This document shows, piece after piece, positions 26,451-35,460 of a DNA stretch of 37,508 nt. This DNA is from Verrucomicrobiota bacterium (GTDB lineage Bacteria; Verrucomicrobiota; Verrucomicrobiia; Opitutales; Opitutaceae). The notes under the pieces are model-generated. The model was not told where the DNA came from. It saw only the letters and a program-made list of their open reading frames with translations, and did no database searches. How positions within the stretch are numbered: the stretch's first letter is position 1; each line of letters opens with the position of its first letter. A program made the position numbers and the translations under genes. Location of the stretch: NCBI GenBank assembly GCA_030605125.1, contig JAUWBD010000026.1, positions 1 through 37,508 on the forward strand, in the 5' to 3' direction.

Positions 26451-28121
26451 ATGAGTTCCATTATGCAAGAGCTGCTCGCCGGCTCCAACATCGGCCAGCT
26501 GCAGCAGGGCAAGATCGTCCCCGGTGTCATCACCGAAATCCGCCAGAACGAAGTGGTCGTCGATATCGGCGGCAAGTCCGAGGGCGTCATCCCCGCCAAT
26601 GAATTTCTCGACATCGGCGAGCTCCAGATCGGCGGCACCGTCGAGGTGCTCGTCGAGAAGCTCGAGGACAAGAGCGGCAAGCCCGTCCTCTCCTACGACA
26701 AGGCCGAGCAGAAGAAGAACTGGGACAACATCCTCACCAAGTTCCCCGAGGGCTCCGTCGCCACCGGTCGCGTGAAGGCCAAGGTCAAGGGCGGCCTCAT
26801 CATCTCCATCGGCGTGGACGCCTTCATCCCGGCCTCCCACGTGGACATCCAGCCCCCCAAGAACCTCGACCAATACGTCGGCCAGACCTACGACTTCAAG
26901 GTCATCAAGATCGACCAGGTCCGGAAGAACATCGTCCTCTCCCGCCGCGAGCTCATCGAGCAGCAGCGCAGCGAGAAGCGCAAGGCCCTCCTCGACTCGA
27001 TCCAGCCCGGCCAGGTCCGCAAGGGCGTGGTCAAGAACATCACCGACTTCGGCGCGTTCATCGACCTCGACGGCATGGACGGCCTGCTCCACATCACCGA
27101 CATGTCCTGGGGCCGCATCGCGCACCCCTCCGAGGTCCTGAAGCAGGGCGAGGAGATCCAGGTCATGATCATCGAGGTCAACCGCGAGAAGGAGCGCGTC
27201 TCCCTCGGCCTCAAGCAGACCACCAAGAACCCCTGGGACGAGATCGAGCACAAGTTCCCGGTCGGCGCCAAGGTGCACGGCAAGGTCGTCAACCTCGTCC
27301 CCTACGGCGCGTTCATCGAGATCGAGCCCGGCGTCGAGGGCCTCGTGCACATCACCGAGATGTCCTGGACCAAGCGCATCACCAAGCCCTCCGAGATGCT
27401 CAAGGTCGGTCAGGAAGTGGACGCCGTCGTCCTCGGCATCCAGAAGGACGACCAGAAGATCTCCCTCGGCCTCCGCCAGCTGGAGCCCAACCCTTGGGAC
27501 ATGGTCCGCCACAACTACCCGATGGGCGCCCGCGTCCGCGGCAAGGTGCGCAACATGACCACCTACGGCGCCTTCATCGAGCTCGAGGAAGGCATCGACG
27601 GCATGGTGCACGTCTCCGACATGACCTGGAACCGCAAGGTCAACCACCCCTCCGAAGTCCTCAAGAAGGGCGACGAGGTGGACGCCATCGTCCTCGACGT
27701 GGATCCTTCGCAGCGGCGCATCAGCCTCGGCATGAAGCAGCTCTCCGAGGATCCGTGGTCCGACATCGACGCGCACTTCAAGATCGGCGACGTCGTGAAG
27801 GGCACCGTGTCCAAGATCACCACCTTCGGCGCCTTCGTGGAGCTGAAGGACGGCATCGACGGCCTCGTGCACATCTCGCAGATCAGCGAGGAGCGCATCG
27901 ACAAGGTGAAGGATCACCTCAAGCCCGGCCAGGAAGTCACCGCCCGCGTGGTCAAGATCGACCGCGAGGAGCGCCGCCTCGGCCTCTCCATCAAGGCCGC
28001 CAACTACAGCGCCGAGCAGCTCGCCGCCGAGACCTCCGCCTACGAGGCCCTCAACCGCGACAGCTCCGGCGACATGATGAACCTCGGCGACATCCTCGAT
28101 GCCGCCGCGGACAAGAAGTAA
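26451..28121 (+). CDS. rpsA: 30S ribosomal protein S1
   Basis: S1 binds mRNA on the 30S subunit and helps initiation on structured or Shine-Dalgarno-poor messages. The 556-residue protein has the six S1 (OB-fold) repeats of the E. coli-like form. The N-terminal pair is GKIVPGVITEI-type, then a basic linker, then four closely similar repeats with KNITDFGAFIDL, NLVPYGAFIEI, NMTTYGAFIEL and KITTFGAFVEL cores. Full six-repeat S1 is typical of bacteria that rely on it strongly. An alternative ATG at 26463 would give MQELLAG. The ATG has no upstream Shine-Dalgarno. A strong terminator follows at 28187. Confidence 0.97.
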   Translation: MSSIMQELLAGSNIGQLQQGKIVPGVITEIRQNEVVVDIGGKSEGVIPANEFLDIGELQIGGTVEVLVEKLEDKSGKPVLSYDKAEQKKNWDNILTKFPEGSVATGRVKAKVKGGLIISIGVDAFIPASHVDIQPPKNLDQYVGQTYDFKVIKIDQVRKNIVLSRRELIEQQRSEKRKALLDSIQPGQVRKGVVKNITDFGAFIDLDGMDGLLHITDMSWGRIAHPSEVLKQGEEIQVMIIEVNREKERVSLGLKQTTKNPWDEIEHKFPVGAKVHGKVVNLVPYGAFIEIEPGVEGLVHITEMSWTKRITKPSEMLKVGQEVDAVVLGIQKDDQKISLGLRQLEPNPWDMVRHNYPMGARVRGKVRNMTTYGAFIELEEGIDGMVHVSDMTWNRKVNHPSEVLKKGDEVDAIVLDVDPSQRRISLGMKQLSEDPWSDIDAHFKIGDVVKGTVSKITTFGAFVELKDGIDGLVHISQISEERIDKVKDHLKPGQEVTARVVKIDREERRLGLSIKAANYSAEQLAAETSAYEALNRDSSGDMMNLGDILDAAADKK

Positions 28122-28186
28122 GCCGCCCCGGTGAACGGCGACGCGTGTCGGCGACGACGCGCGTCACCCGTATCCGAAAATTCACG

Positions 28187-28218
28187 ACGCCCGGCCTCCT
28201 CGCGAGGCCGGGCGTTTT
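28187..28218 (+). terminator. Intrinsic terminator of rpsA
   Basis: ACGCCCGGCCTC (28187-28198) and GAGGCCGGGCGT (28204-28215) form a perfect 12-bp stem with a 5-nt loop, continuing into TTTT. It lies 65 bp after the rpsA stop. Confidence 0.9.
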
Positions 28219-28311
28219 GCTGTCCTCGGGGCATGGTCGTCTCGCCCAACACCGTTGATTTAGAGCGCTCCAAATGGAGGTCATGCCGAAGCAGGATGTT
28301 CCCCAGTCATT

Positions 28312-28343
28312 ATCCGCGCCCATCCGAGTGATCCGCGGTTAAA
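28312..28343. repeat. Short tandem ATCCG-type intergenic repeat
   Basis: Three ATCCG-starting units in a row: ATCCGCGCCC at 28312-28321, ATCCGAGTG at 28322-28330 and ATCCGCGGTTAAA at 28331-28343. The unit length is 9-10 bp with a common ATCCG[CA]G core, ending in GGTTAAA. From memory similar ATCCGCG...GGTTAA elements are dispersed between genes in several bacterial groups. It sits in the 260-bp gap between the rpsA terminator and the STAS gene stop. Confidence 0.45.
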
Positions 28344-28383
28344 GTCCTGCCTTTGCCGAGAGGCTGCGGCGGCGGGCCGGCGC

Positions 28384-28896
28384 CTAGCCTTGGGCGACGC
28401 GGCCCTTCAAGAAAGCCAGCACGGCCTGGAACTTCGCCCGGTTGGCTTCGTCCGCCGCGACCAGATTTTCGTGCGCCGCCAGCACGAGCCGCGCATTCTC
28501 CAGCTCGTTCATTTTCGCCTGCGGCGCGAGGGCGCTGCCCACCGGGCGAAGCTGCGGCTCGTTGGAGCCGTCGTCCACGATGAGCAAACGGTGCAGACCC
28601 AGATTCTTGATGAGCTCGAGATTCCGCTCGCCCACCCGACAAAGCACCAGACTGCCCGAATCGCCCGCGGCCTTGCGCAATTCCAACGCCGCCCCCGCCA
28701 GAACCCCGAGGAAGGTGCTGTCCATGCTCGTGCAGGCTTGGAAATCCATCACGAAGCGCGTGCGCCCCTGACGGCGCATCTCGGCGAGGAACTGCTGGAG
28801 GCTCGCGCTATTTTGGAAAGAAGCCCGACCTTCGATGCGGATGACCACGGGGTCACAAGCGGCATCAACAAGATACGTGGGCGCGGCGTCGGGCAT
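28384..28896 (-). CDS. STAS-domain protein (anti-sigma-factor-antagonist-like)
   Basis: This 170-residue cytoplasmic protein has a STAS domain at about residues 10-105, including the strand-turn-helix region FVMDFQACTSMDSTFLGVLAG where the Ser after Asp is the usual phosphorylation-site position. Then comes VLCRVGERNLELIKNLGLHRLL, typical of the fold's second half. The remaining 60 or so residues (rich in Ala, Glu and Leu, with NELENARLVLAAHENLV) are a helical extension not in classic SpoIIAA-type proteins. A partner kinase or anti-sigma factor is not visible nearby. The start ATG 28896 is chosen because an upstream ATG (28950) would add 18 unconserved residues; neither has a Shine-Dalgarno, so the start is uncertain. 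Confidence 0.85.
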   Translation of the reverse strand: MPDAAPTYLVDAACDPVVIRIEGRASFQNSASLQQFLAEMRRQGRTRFVMDFQACTSMDSTFLGVLAGAALELRKAAGDSGSLVLCRVGERNLELIKNLGLHRLLIVDDGSNEPQLRPVGSALAPQAKMNELENARLVLAAHENLVAADEANRAKFQAVLAFLKGRVAQG

Positions 28897-28983
28897 ACGA
28901 GTCGTGAAGGGGAATAGGGTAAAAGTGTCCGTCGCGAAGTTGCCATGCAAGCAGCAGGCTAGCGGGGAGCGACGGAATGTTTA

Positions 28984-29023
28984 CCTAGGGTGCGGGCCCG
29001 GTGTTTGGGCCCGCACCGCTAGG
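28984..29023 (-). terminator. Strong hairpin between acnA and the STAS gene
   Basis: GGTGCGGGCCC (28989-28999) pairs with GGGCCCGCACC (29007-29017) across a 7-nt loop. The stem extends by CCTAG/CTAGG past a single bulged G, giving 16 bp. It lies 18 bp beyond the acnA stop. No U-rich tract follows on the minus strand, so it may act as a hairpin-only terminator or mRNA-stabilising structure. Confidence 0.5.
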
Positions 29024-29040
29024 AAGCCCCGCGGCGAAGA

Positions 29041-31881
<2,841 letters not shown>

Positions 31882-31919
31882 CGTGGTCGTAGAAAATCTA
31901 ATGGGTGTCCGGATACGAA

Positions 31920-31948
31920 ATCGCCCGCGCTAGTCAGGCGCGGGCGAT
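31920..31948 (-). terminator. Hairpin between the peroxiredoxin and acnA genes
   Basis: An 11-bp perfect inverted repeat (ATCGCCCGCGC at 31920-31930, GCGCGGGCGAT at 31938-31948) with a 7-nt loop lies 19 bp past the peroxiredoxin stop on the minus strand. Only three T's follow in that direction, so it may terminate partially and allow some read-through into acnA. Confidence 0.55.
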
Positions 31949-31966
31949 GGAAGATGGAATGAAGGT

Positions 31967-32440
31967 TTACTTCGCGAGAGCGGCCTTGACCGCCTCGAAG
32001 TTGGGCAGGTCCTTCGGGGTCGGCGTGCGCTCGGCGTATTTGATCACGCCGTCCTTGCCGATCACGAAGGCGGCGCGGGCGGAGGTGTCGCCGATGCCGG
32101 CGAGCGCGGGGAAGAGCACGTCGTAGGCCTTGGTGACCTCCTTGTTGAGGTCGGAGACGATGGTCAGCTTGATCTTGTTTTGCTGGGCCCAGGCCTCTTG
32201 CGCGAAGGGGCTGTCCACGCTGATCGCGATCACTTCGGCGCCGAGCGAGGCGTAGGCGGCGAGGCCGGAGGTGATGTCGCACATCTCGGCGGTGCAGACG
32301 CCGGTGAAGGCGAGCGGGAAGAAGAGGAGCACGGTCTGCTTGTGGCCGAAGTTGGCCGAGAGCTTCACATCAACGAGACCCTCAGGGGTCTTGGACTTAA
32401 GCGTGAAATCAGGAGCTTTGGTGCCGACGGCGAGAGCCAT
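31967..32440 (-). CDS. Peroxiredoxin (BCP/AhpE-like thiol peroxidase)
   Basis: This 157-residue thioredoxin-fold peroxidase reduces hydrogen peroxide and organic peroxides. The active motif PLAFTGVCTAEMC has the peroxidatic Cys49; Cys54 is five residues on, the same spacing as the Cys45/Cys50 pair of E. coli BCP (atypical 2-Cys type). There are no other cysteines. The N-terminal GTKAPDFTLKS and the closing DTSARAAFVIGKDG are typical of the family. It precedes acnA, whose iron-sulfur cluster is oxidant-sensitive, but the hairpin between them weakens any operon argument. ATG 32440 has no Shine-Dalgarno. Confidence 0.92.
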   Translation of the reverse strand: MALAVGTKAPDFTLKSKTPEGLVDVKLSANFGHKQTVLLFFPLAFTGVCTAEMCDITSGLAAYASLGAEVIAISVDSPFAQEAWAQQNKIKLTIVSDLNKEVTKAYDVLFPALAGIGDTSARAAFVIGKDGVIKYAERTPTPKDLPNFEAVKAALAK

Positions 32441-32609
32441 GTGGAAGGTTGGGTTGGTTGTGGGTCTGGTGCTGCGGAGGACGACGCGCCAGCGCAAGGC
32501 GGACGGCGCGAAAGACAAAACGTGAGTGGCGCCACCGCGTGCCGCAACCCGTTTTTACCCGGGACTTGCCATGCGCAAAACCACCGCTGCCTCAAGCGGG
32601 GCGAGGGCA

Positions 32610-32637
32610 TTGACAGTCCCGAGCAGCACCCTAGGTT
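32610..32637 (+). promoter_or_regulatory. Candidate sigma-70 promoter of the 112-residue protein gene
   Basis: TTGACA (32610-32615, perfect -35), a 16-bp spacer and TAGGTT (32632-32637, a -10 with the TA and final T conserved). It would start transcription near 32645, about 55 bp before ATG 32700. The perfect -35 stands out in a GC-rich genome. Confidence 0.5.
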
Positions 32638-32652
32638 TCGGCATTCATTTTT

Positions 32653-32680
32653 CAGGTCGCGATTCATGCATTACGACCTG
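32653..32680. repeat. Inverted repeat CAGGTCG-CGACCTG in the leader of the 112-residue gene
   Basis: CAGGTCG (32653-32659) and CGACCTG (32674-32680) are perfectly complementary over 7 bp with 14 bp between. It lies just downstream of the candidate transcription start and ends 20 bp before the ATG. It could be a repressor operator or an mRNA hairpin near the ribosome site. Confidence 0.45.
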
Positions 32681-32699
32681 TCAGCCTTCCGTAAACGCC

Positions 32700-33038
32700 A
32701 TGCCCATCCCGCCTCCCACGCAAGAGCCCTCCGGCGGCAAAGACTTTGTGAAGCAGTCGAGTCTTTATCAGGAATTTCTGGCCGAGCGGGAGGAGATCCT
32801 TCGCCACAAGTGGCTCGAGTCGGAACGCCTCGGTTACGACATCGGCTTCGAGCGCGCCTTGCTCGACTGGATTCGCAAGCACCGCGACAGCTGGCGCGCC
32901 GCCCGCCGCGCGCACCAGCCCTACAATTCCGCCAAGCCGGCCGATTTTCGCGTTACCGCGACCGTCACGCCCTTCACCGCCACCCCCGTCCCCCACGCCA
33001 ACGGCAAGAGCTCCAAGGCCAAGGACGGCCCGCACTGA
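32700..33038 (+). CDS. Small conserved-looking protein, function unknown (112 residues)
   Basis: The sequence shows a Pro-rich N-terminus, then a compact helical core at about residues 15-70 with FVKQSSLYQEFLAEREEI and HKWLESERLGYDIGFERALL. A charged low-complexity C-terminus rich in Pro, Ala and Lys follows. The H-W-x-x-S-E-x-x-G-x-D-x-G pattern resembles a segment that I recall from DUF4032-type proteins, but that is a loose comparison. No catalytic motif is recognised. It is monocistronic: the peroxiredoxin gene is divergent and the phosphatase-family gene convergent (27 bp gap). The good -35 box upstream and the conserved-looking core support it being real. Confidence 0.75.
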   Translation: MPIPPPTQEPSGGKDFVKQSSLYQEFLAEREEILRHKWLESERLGYDIGFERALLDWIRKHRDSWRAARRAHQPYNSAKPADFRVTATVTPFTATPVPHANGKSSKAKDGPH

Positions 33039-33065
33039 TCCCTCCGCCGGTTTTCGCGGCAAGCA

Positions 33066-34049
33066 TCAGTCAACGTCGGCCAAATCTCCGTCGCCTGATT
33101 CGGTCTCCTGCCGCGGCAGAGCGCCCGCGCCCCGCGGATGCAGCTCGATCAGCACGGGGCGATGATCGCTCGCCTGCCCCACCTCCGGCCAGTCCGCGAT
33201 CCACGCCCGCCCCACTCCGCCGACCAAACCCGGCGAGACGAGCACGTGGTCGAAGCGTGAATAGAGCCCGCGCGCGGCATAAGTGTGCGTCCAGCGGTGG
33301 CCACGCTCGTCCTCCGCATCGATCCAGCGCGCGATCCGCGTCTTCCCCCGCGCCTCCACCGCGCGCAGCGCACGGCTGCCCGGCAGGTCGTTGAAATCGC
33401 CCAAGACCACGAAGCGCGCCGACGCCGGATCGGGAAACAGCTCCAGCACCCGATTGCGCACGGCCTGCGCCTCGGCCACGCGCTGATCCTCCGCCTGAGG
33501 ATCGTCCTTGTCCACGCCCAGCCGGCTCTTCAGATGCACCACGAAGAGCGTGATCGGCCCGTCCGGCCGCGGCACCTCGACCTGCAACAAGCCCCGCCGC
33601 ACCGGCTCGGCCGCGTCGGCCCCGCGCCTCCGCCCCGCCAGATCGCGATGGGCCCGCACCGCGCCAAGCGGCACGCGGCTCAGCACCGCCAGGCCTCGTT
33701 CGGTGTCGGCCGCCAGCATCGCCTCGCCGTGCGGATACGACACGCCCTCGCTCGCGAGATCGCGACGCAGCTCGGCTAAAAACGCCGGCCCGCCCACCTC
33801 TTGGAGGGCGATCACATCCGCGTCCATCCGCCGGATCACCGCGCGCAACGCCGCCTTCTCCGCCTCCGGCTTCGGATAGCCCGGCCGATAGCCGTCGTCC
33901 GTGCGCCGGTTGGCCAGGGTGTAGTTTTGCACGTTGTAGGTCGCCACCACGAGCGCCCCCTCGGCGGCCAGCCCGGGCGCCGCCCAGGCGAGCATCGCCA
34001 CCAACCACGCGCGCAACCACCGCGCCCAGCTCGCGCGAAAGCCGCTCAT
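33066..34049 (-). CDS. Secreted endonuclease/exonuclease/phosphatase-family protein
   Basis: This 327-residue exported enzyme of the EEP (DNase I/sphingomyelinase-like) superfamily has an N-terminal signal peptide (about 1-29, ending GLAAEG). The fold motifs are VVATYNVQNY (metal/Asn site), DVIALQEVGGPAF (catalytic Glu), FVVLGDFNDLPGS (Asp-Asn) and ASDHRPVLIEL (catalytic His of SDH). All key positions are present. The substrate (nucleic acid, phosphoinositide or another phosphodiester) cannot be decided. Its ATG overlaps the stop of the upstream M48 protease gene as ATGA (34046-34049), so they are cotranscribed. The C-terminus is acidic (GDGDLADVD). Confidence 0.93.
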   Translation of the reverse strand: MSGFRASWARWLRAWLVAMLAWAAPGLAAEGALVVATYNVQNYTLANRRTDDGYRPGYPKPEAEKAALRAVIRRMDADVIALQEVGGPAFLAELRRDLASEGVSYPHGEAMLAADTERGLAVLSRVPLGAVRAHRDLAGRRRGADAAEPVRRGLLQVEVPRPDGPITLFVVHLKSRLGVDKDDPQAEDQRVAEAQAVRNRVLELFPDPASARFVVLGDFNDLPGSRALRAVEARGKTRIARWIDAEDERGHRWTHTYAARGLYSRFDHVLVSPGLVGGVGRAWIADWPEVGQASDHRPVLIELHPRGAGALPRQETESGDGDLADVD

Positions 34050-35296
34050 TTCGCCCCCGTCAGGGCCCGCTCGCGCTCCACCAGCGCCGGATGCGAATAA
34101 TACACCGCGCTGAAGAGCGGATGCGGCGTCAGGTTCACCAGGCTCTTGCCCGCCAGCTTGCGCAGCGCCGAGACCAGCGGCGCCGGCCCGCCCATCGCCT
34201 CGCGCGCGAAGGCGTCCGCCTCAAACTCGTGCTTGCGCGACACCCGGTTGCCCAGCGGCGCGAACCAGAAGGTCACCAGCCCGCTCGTCAGGCCGAAGAG
34301 CAGGAAGGCCGGGGCCAGCTCCCCCGCCGGAAAACCGAAGCCGGTGTTGAACCAGGCGCTCTCCGCCAGCCAGGCGATCACGAAGAAGCCGCCAAACTGC
34401 AGCGCCGCCGAGGTCGCCAGCATCTTCGGCACGTGCCCGCGCCGGTAGTGCCCCACCTCGTGCGCCAGCACCGCCTCCGTCTCCTCCTCCGTGAGCTGGT
34501 TGACCAGTGTATCCAACAAAACGATACGCCGGAAACGCCCGAAGCCGGTGAAAAACGCGTTCGCGTGGCCCGAGCGCTTGCTGCCGTCCATCACCTCGAT
34601 CGTCGAGGCGCGGAAGCCCGTGCGGTCCGCCAGCGCGAAGAGCCGCTCGCGCAGCGGCCCCTCGGGCAGCGGCGTGAGCTTGTTGAAAAGCGGCAGGATG
34701 AGCCGCGGATACAGCACCAGCATGAGCAGCTGCACGCCAAAGAGCAGGCCAAAGCCCCACAACCACCACGCCCGACCCGCCAGATCCACCAGCGAAAGCA
34801 GCCCCCAGAGCAGCGGAAAACCGATCAAGACCAGCAGAAACGCGCCCTTCACCCGGTCCATCACCCAGAGGCCCGGCGTCATCTTGTTAAACCCGAAACG
34901 CGCCTCGAGCCGAAAGGTCTCCCACCACTCGAAGGGCAGGCTCGGCAGCCCCGCCAGCATCATCGCCGCAAGGATGAAGAGGGCGTCATCCCACTTCGCC
35001 ACCGGCGCCCAGGCCGCGATGTGCGCGAAGAGCCAGGGCAGGATCCCACTTGCGAGAAGCAGCGCCAGCACGCCCGCGTCGAAAATCAGCGAAACGACCG
35101 AGAAACGGTTTTTCGCCAATGTGTAGTCCACACTCCGCCGATAGGTCGCCGCATCCGTCATCGCCGCCACCGCCGGCGGCGGGGCGTCCGCATGGCGCCG
35201 CACCTCGCGACGATTGAGCGCCGCCAGCCCTAGCTGCGCCGCCAGCCGCGCCGCGATCAAAGCCCACACGATCCACATCACCGTTTCCGTCGGCAT
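34046..35296 (-). CDS. Ste24/CAAX-protease-like M48 metallopeptidase
   Basis: This 416-residue multi-pass membrane zinc protease is of the M48A (Ste24p/CAAX prenyl protease 1) type. The zinc motif HEVGH is at 279-283 (VLAHEVGHYRRGH), and the third ligand is in HEFEADAFA near 356-364. N-terminal hydrophobic segments lie around 5-25, 65-90, 105-125, 155-170 and 180-205, and others flank the zinc motif. NKLTPLPEGPLRERL and MDGSKRSGHANAFFTGFG are typical Ste24 signatures. In bacteria the role is thought to be membrane protein quality control; prenyl processing is not implied. The start ATG 35294-35296 is preferred because the extension to 35419 is unconserved. It leads the two-gene unit with the secreted EEP protein. 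Confidence 0.93.
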   Translation of the reverse strand: MPTETVMWIVWALIAARLAAQLGLAALNRREVRRHADAPPPAVAAMTDAATYRRSVDYTLAKNRFSVVSLIFDAGVLALLLASGILPWLFAHIAAWAPVAKWDDALFILAAMMLAGLPSLPFEWWETFRLEARFGFNKMTPGLWVMDRVKGAFLLVLIGFPLLWGLLSLVDLAGRAWWLWGFGLLFGVQLLMLVLYPRLILPLFNKLTPLPEGPLRERLFALADRTGFRASTIEVMDGSKRSGHANAFFTGFGRFRRIVLLDTLVNQLTEEETEAVLAHEVGHYRRGHVPKMLATSAALQFGGFFVIAWLAESAWFNTGFGFPAGELAPAFLLFGLTSGLVTFWFAPLGNRVSRKHEFEADAFAREAMGGPAPLVSALRKLAGKSLVNLTPHPLFSAVYYSHPALVERERALTGAK

Positions 35297-35460
35297 ACTT
35301 TTAAACGACCACTCCAGCGCGCTCCATCGCCTCGGTGCCAGCCCTAACCCGCGCCTCGGGAAATTTTCCGGTGCACGTGACGCAGGACCAAGCGCATGCT
35401 TTCTTTTCAACCTCGCCACCCGCCTGCAACCCGCGCGAGCCTCGCGCGTCTAACGTCCCG

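Noticed and set aside
35297-35460. Promoter or small gene between the M48 gene and the secretin
   Set aside because: No consistent -35/-10 pair or start with ribosome site; the in-frame extension of M48 to 35419 is not conserved in character.
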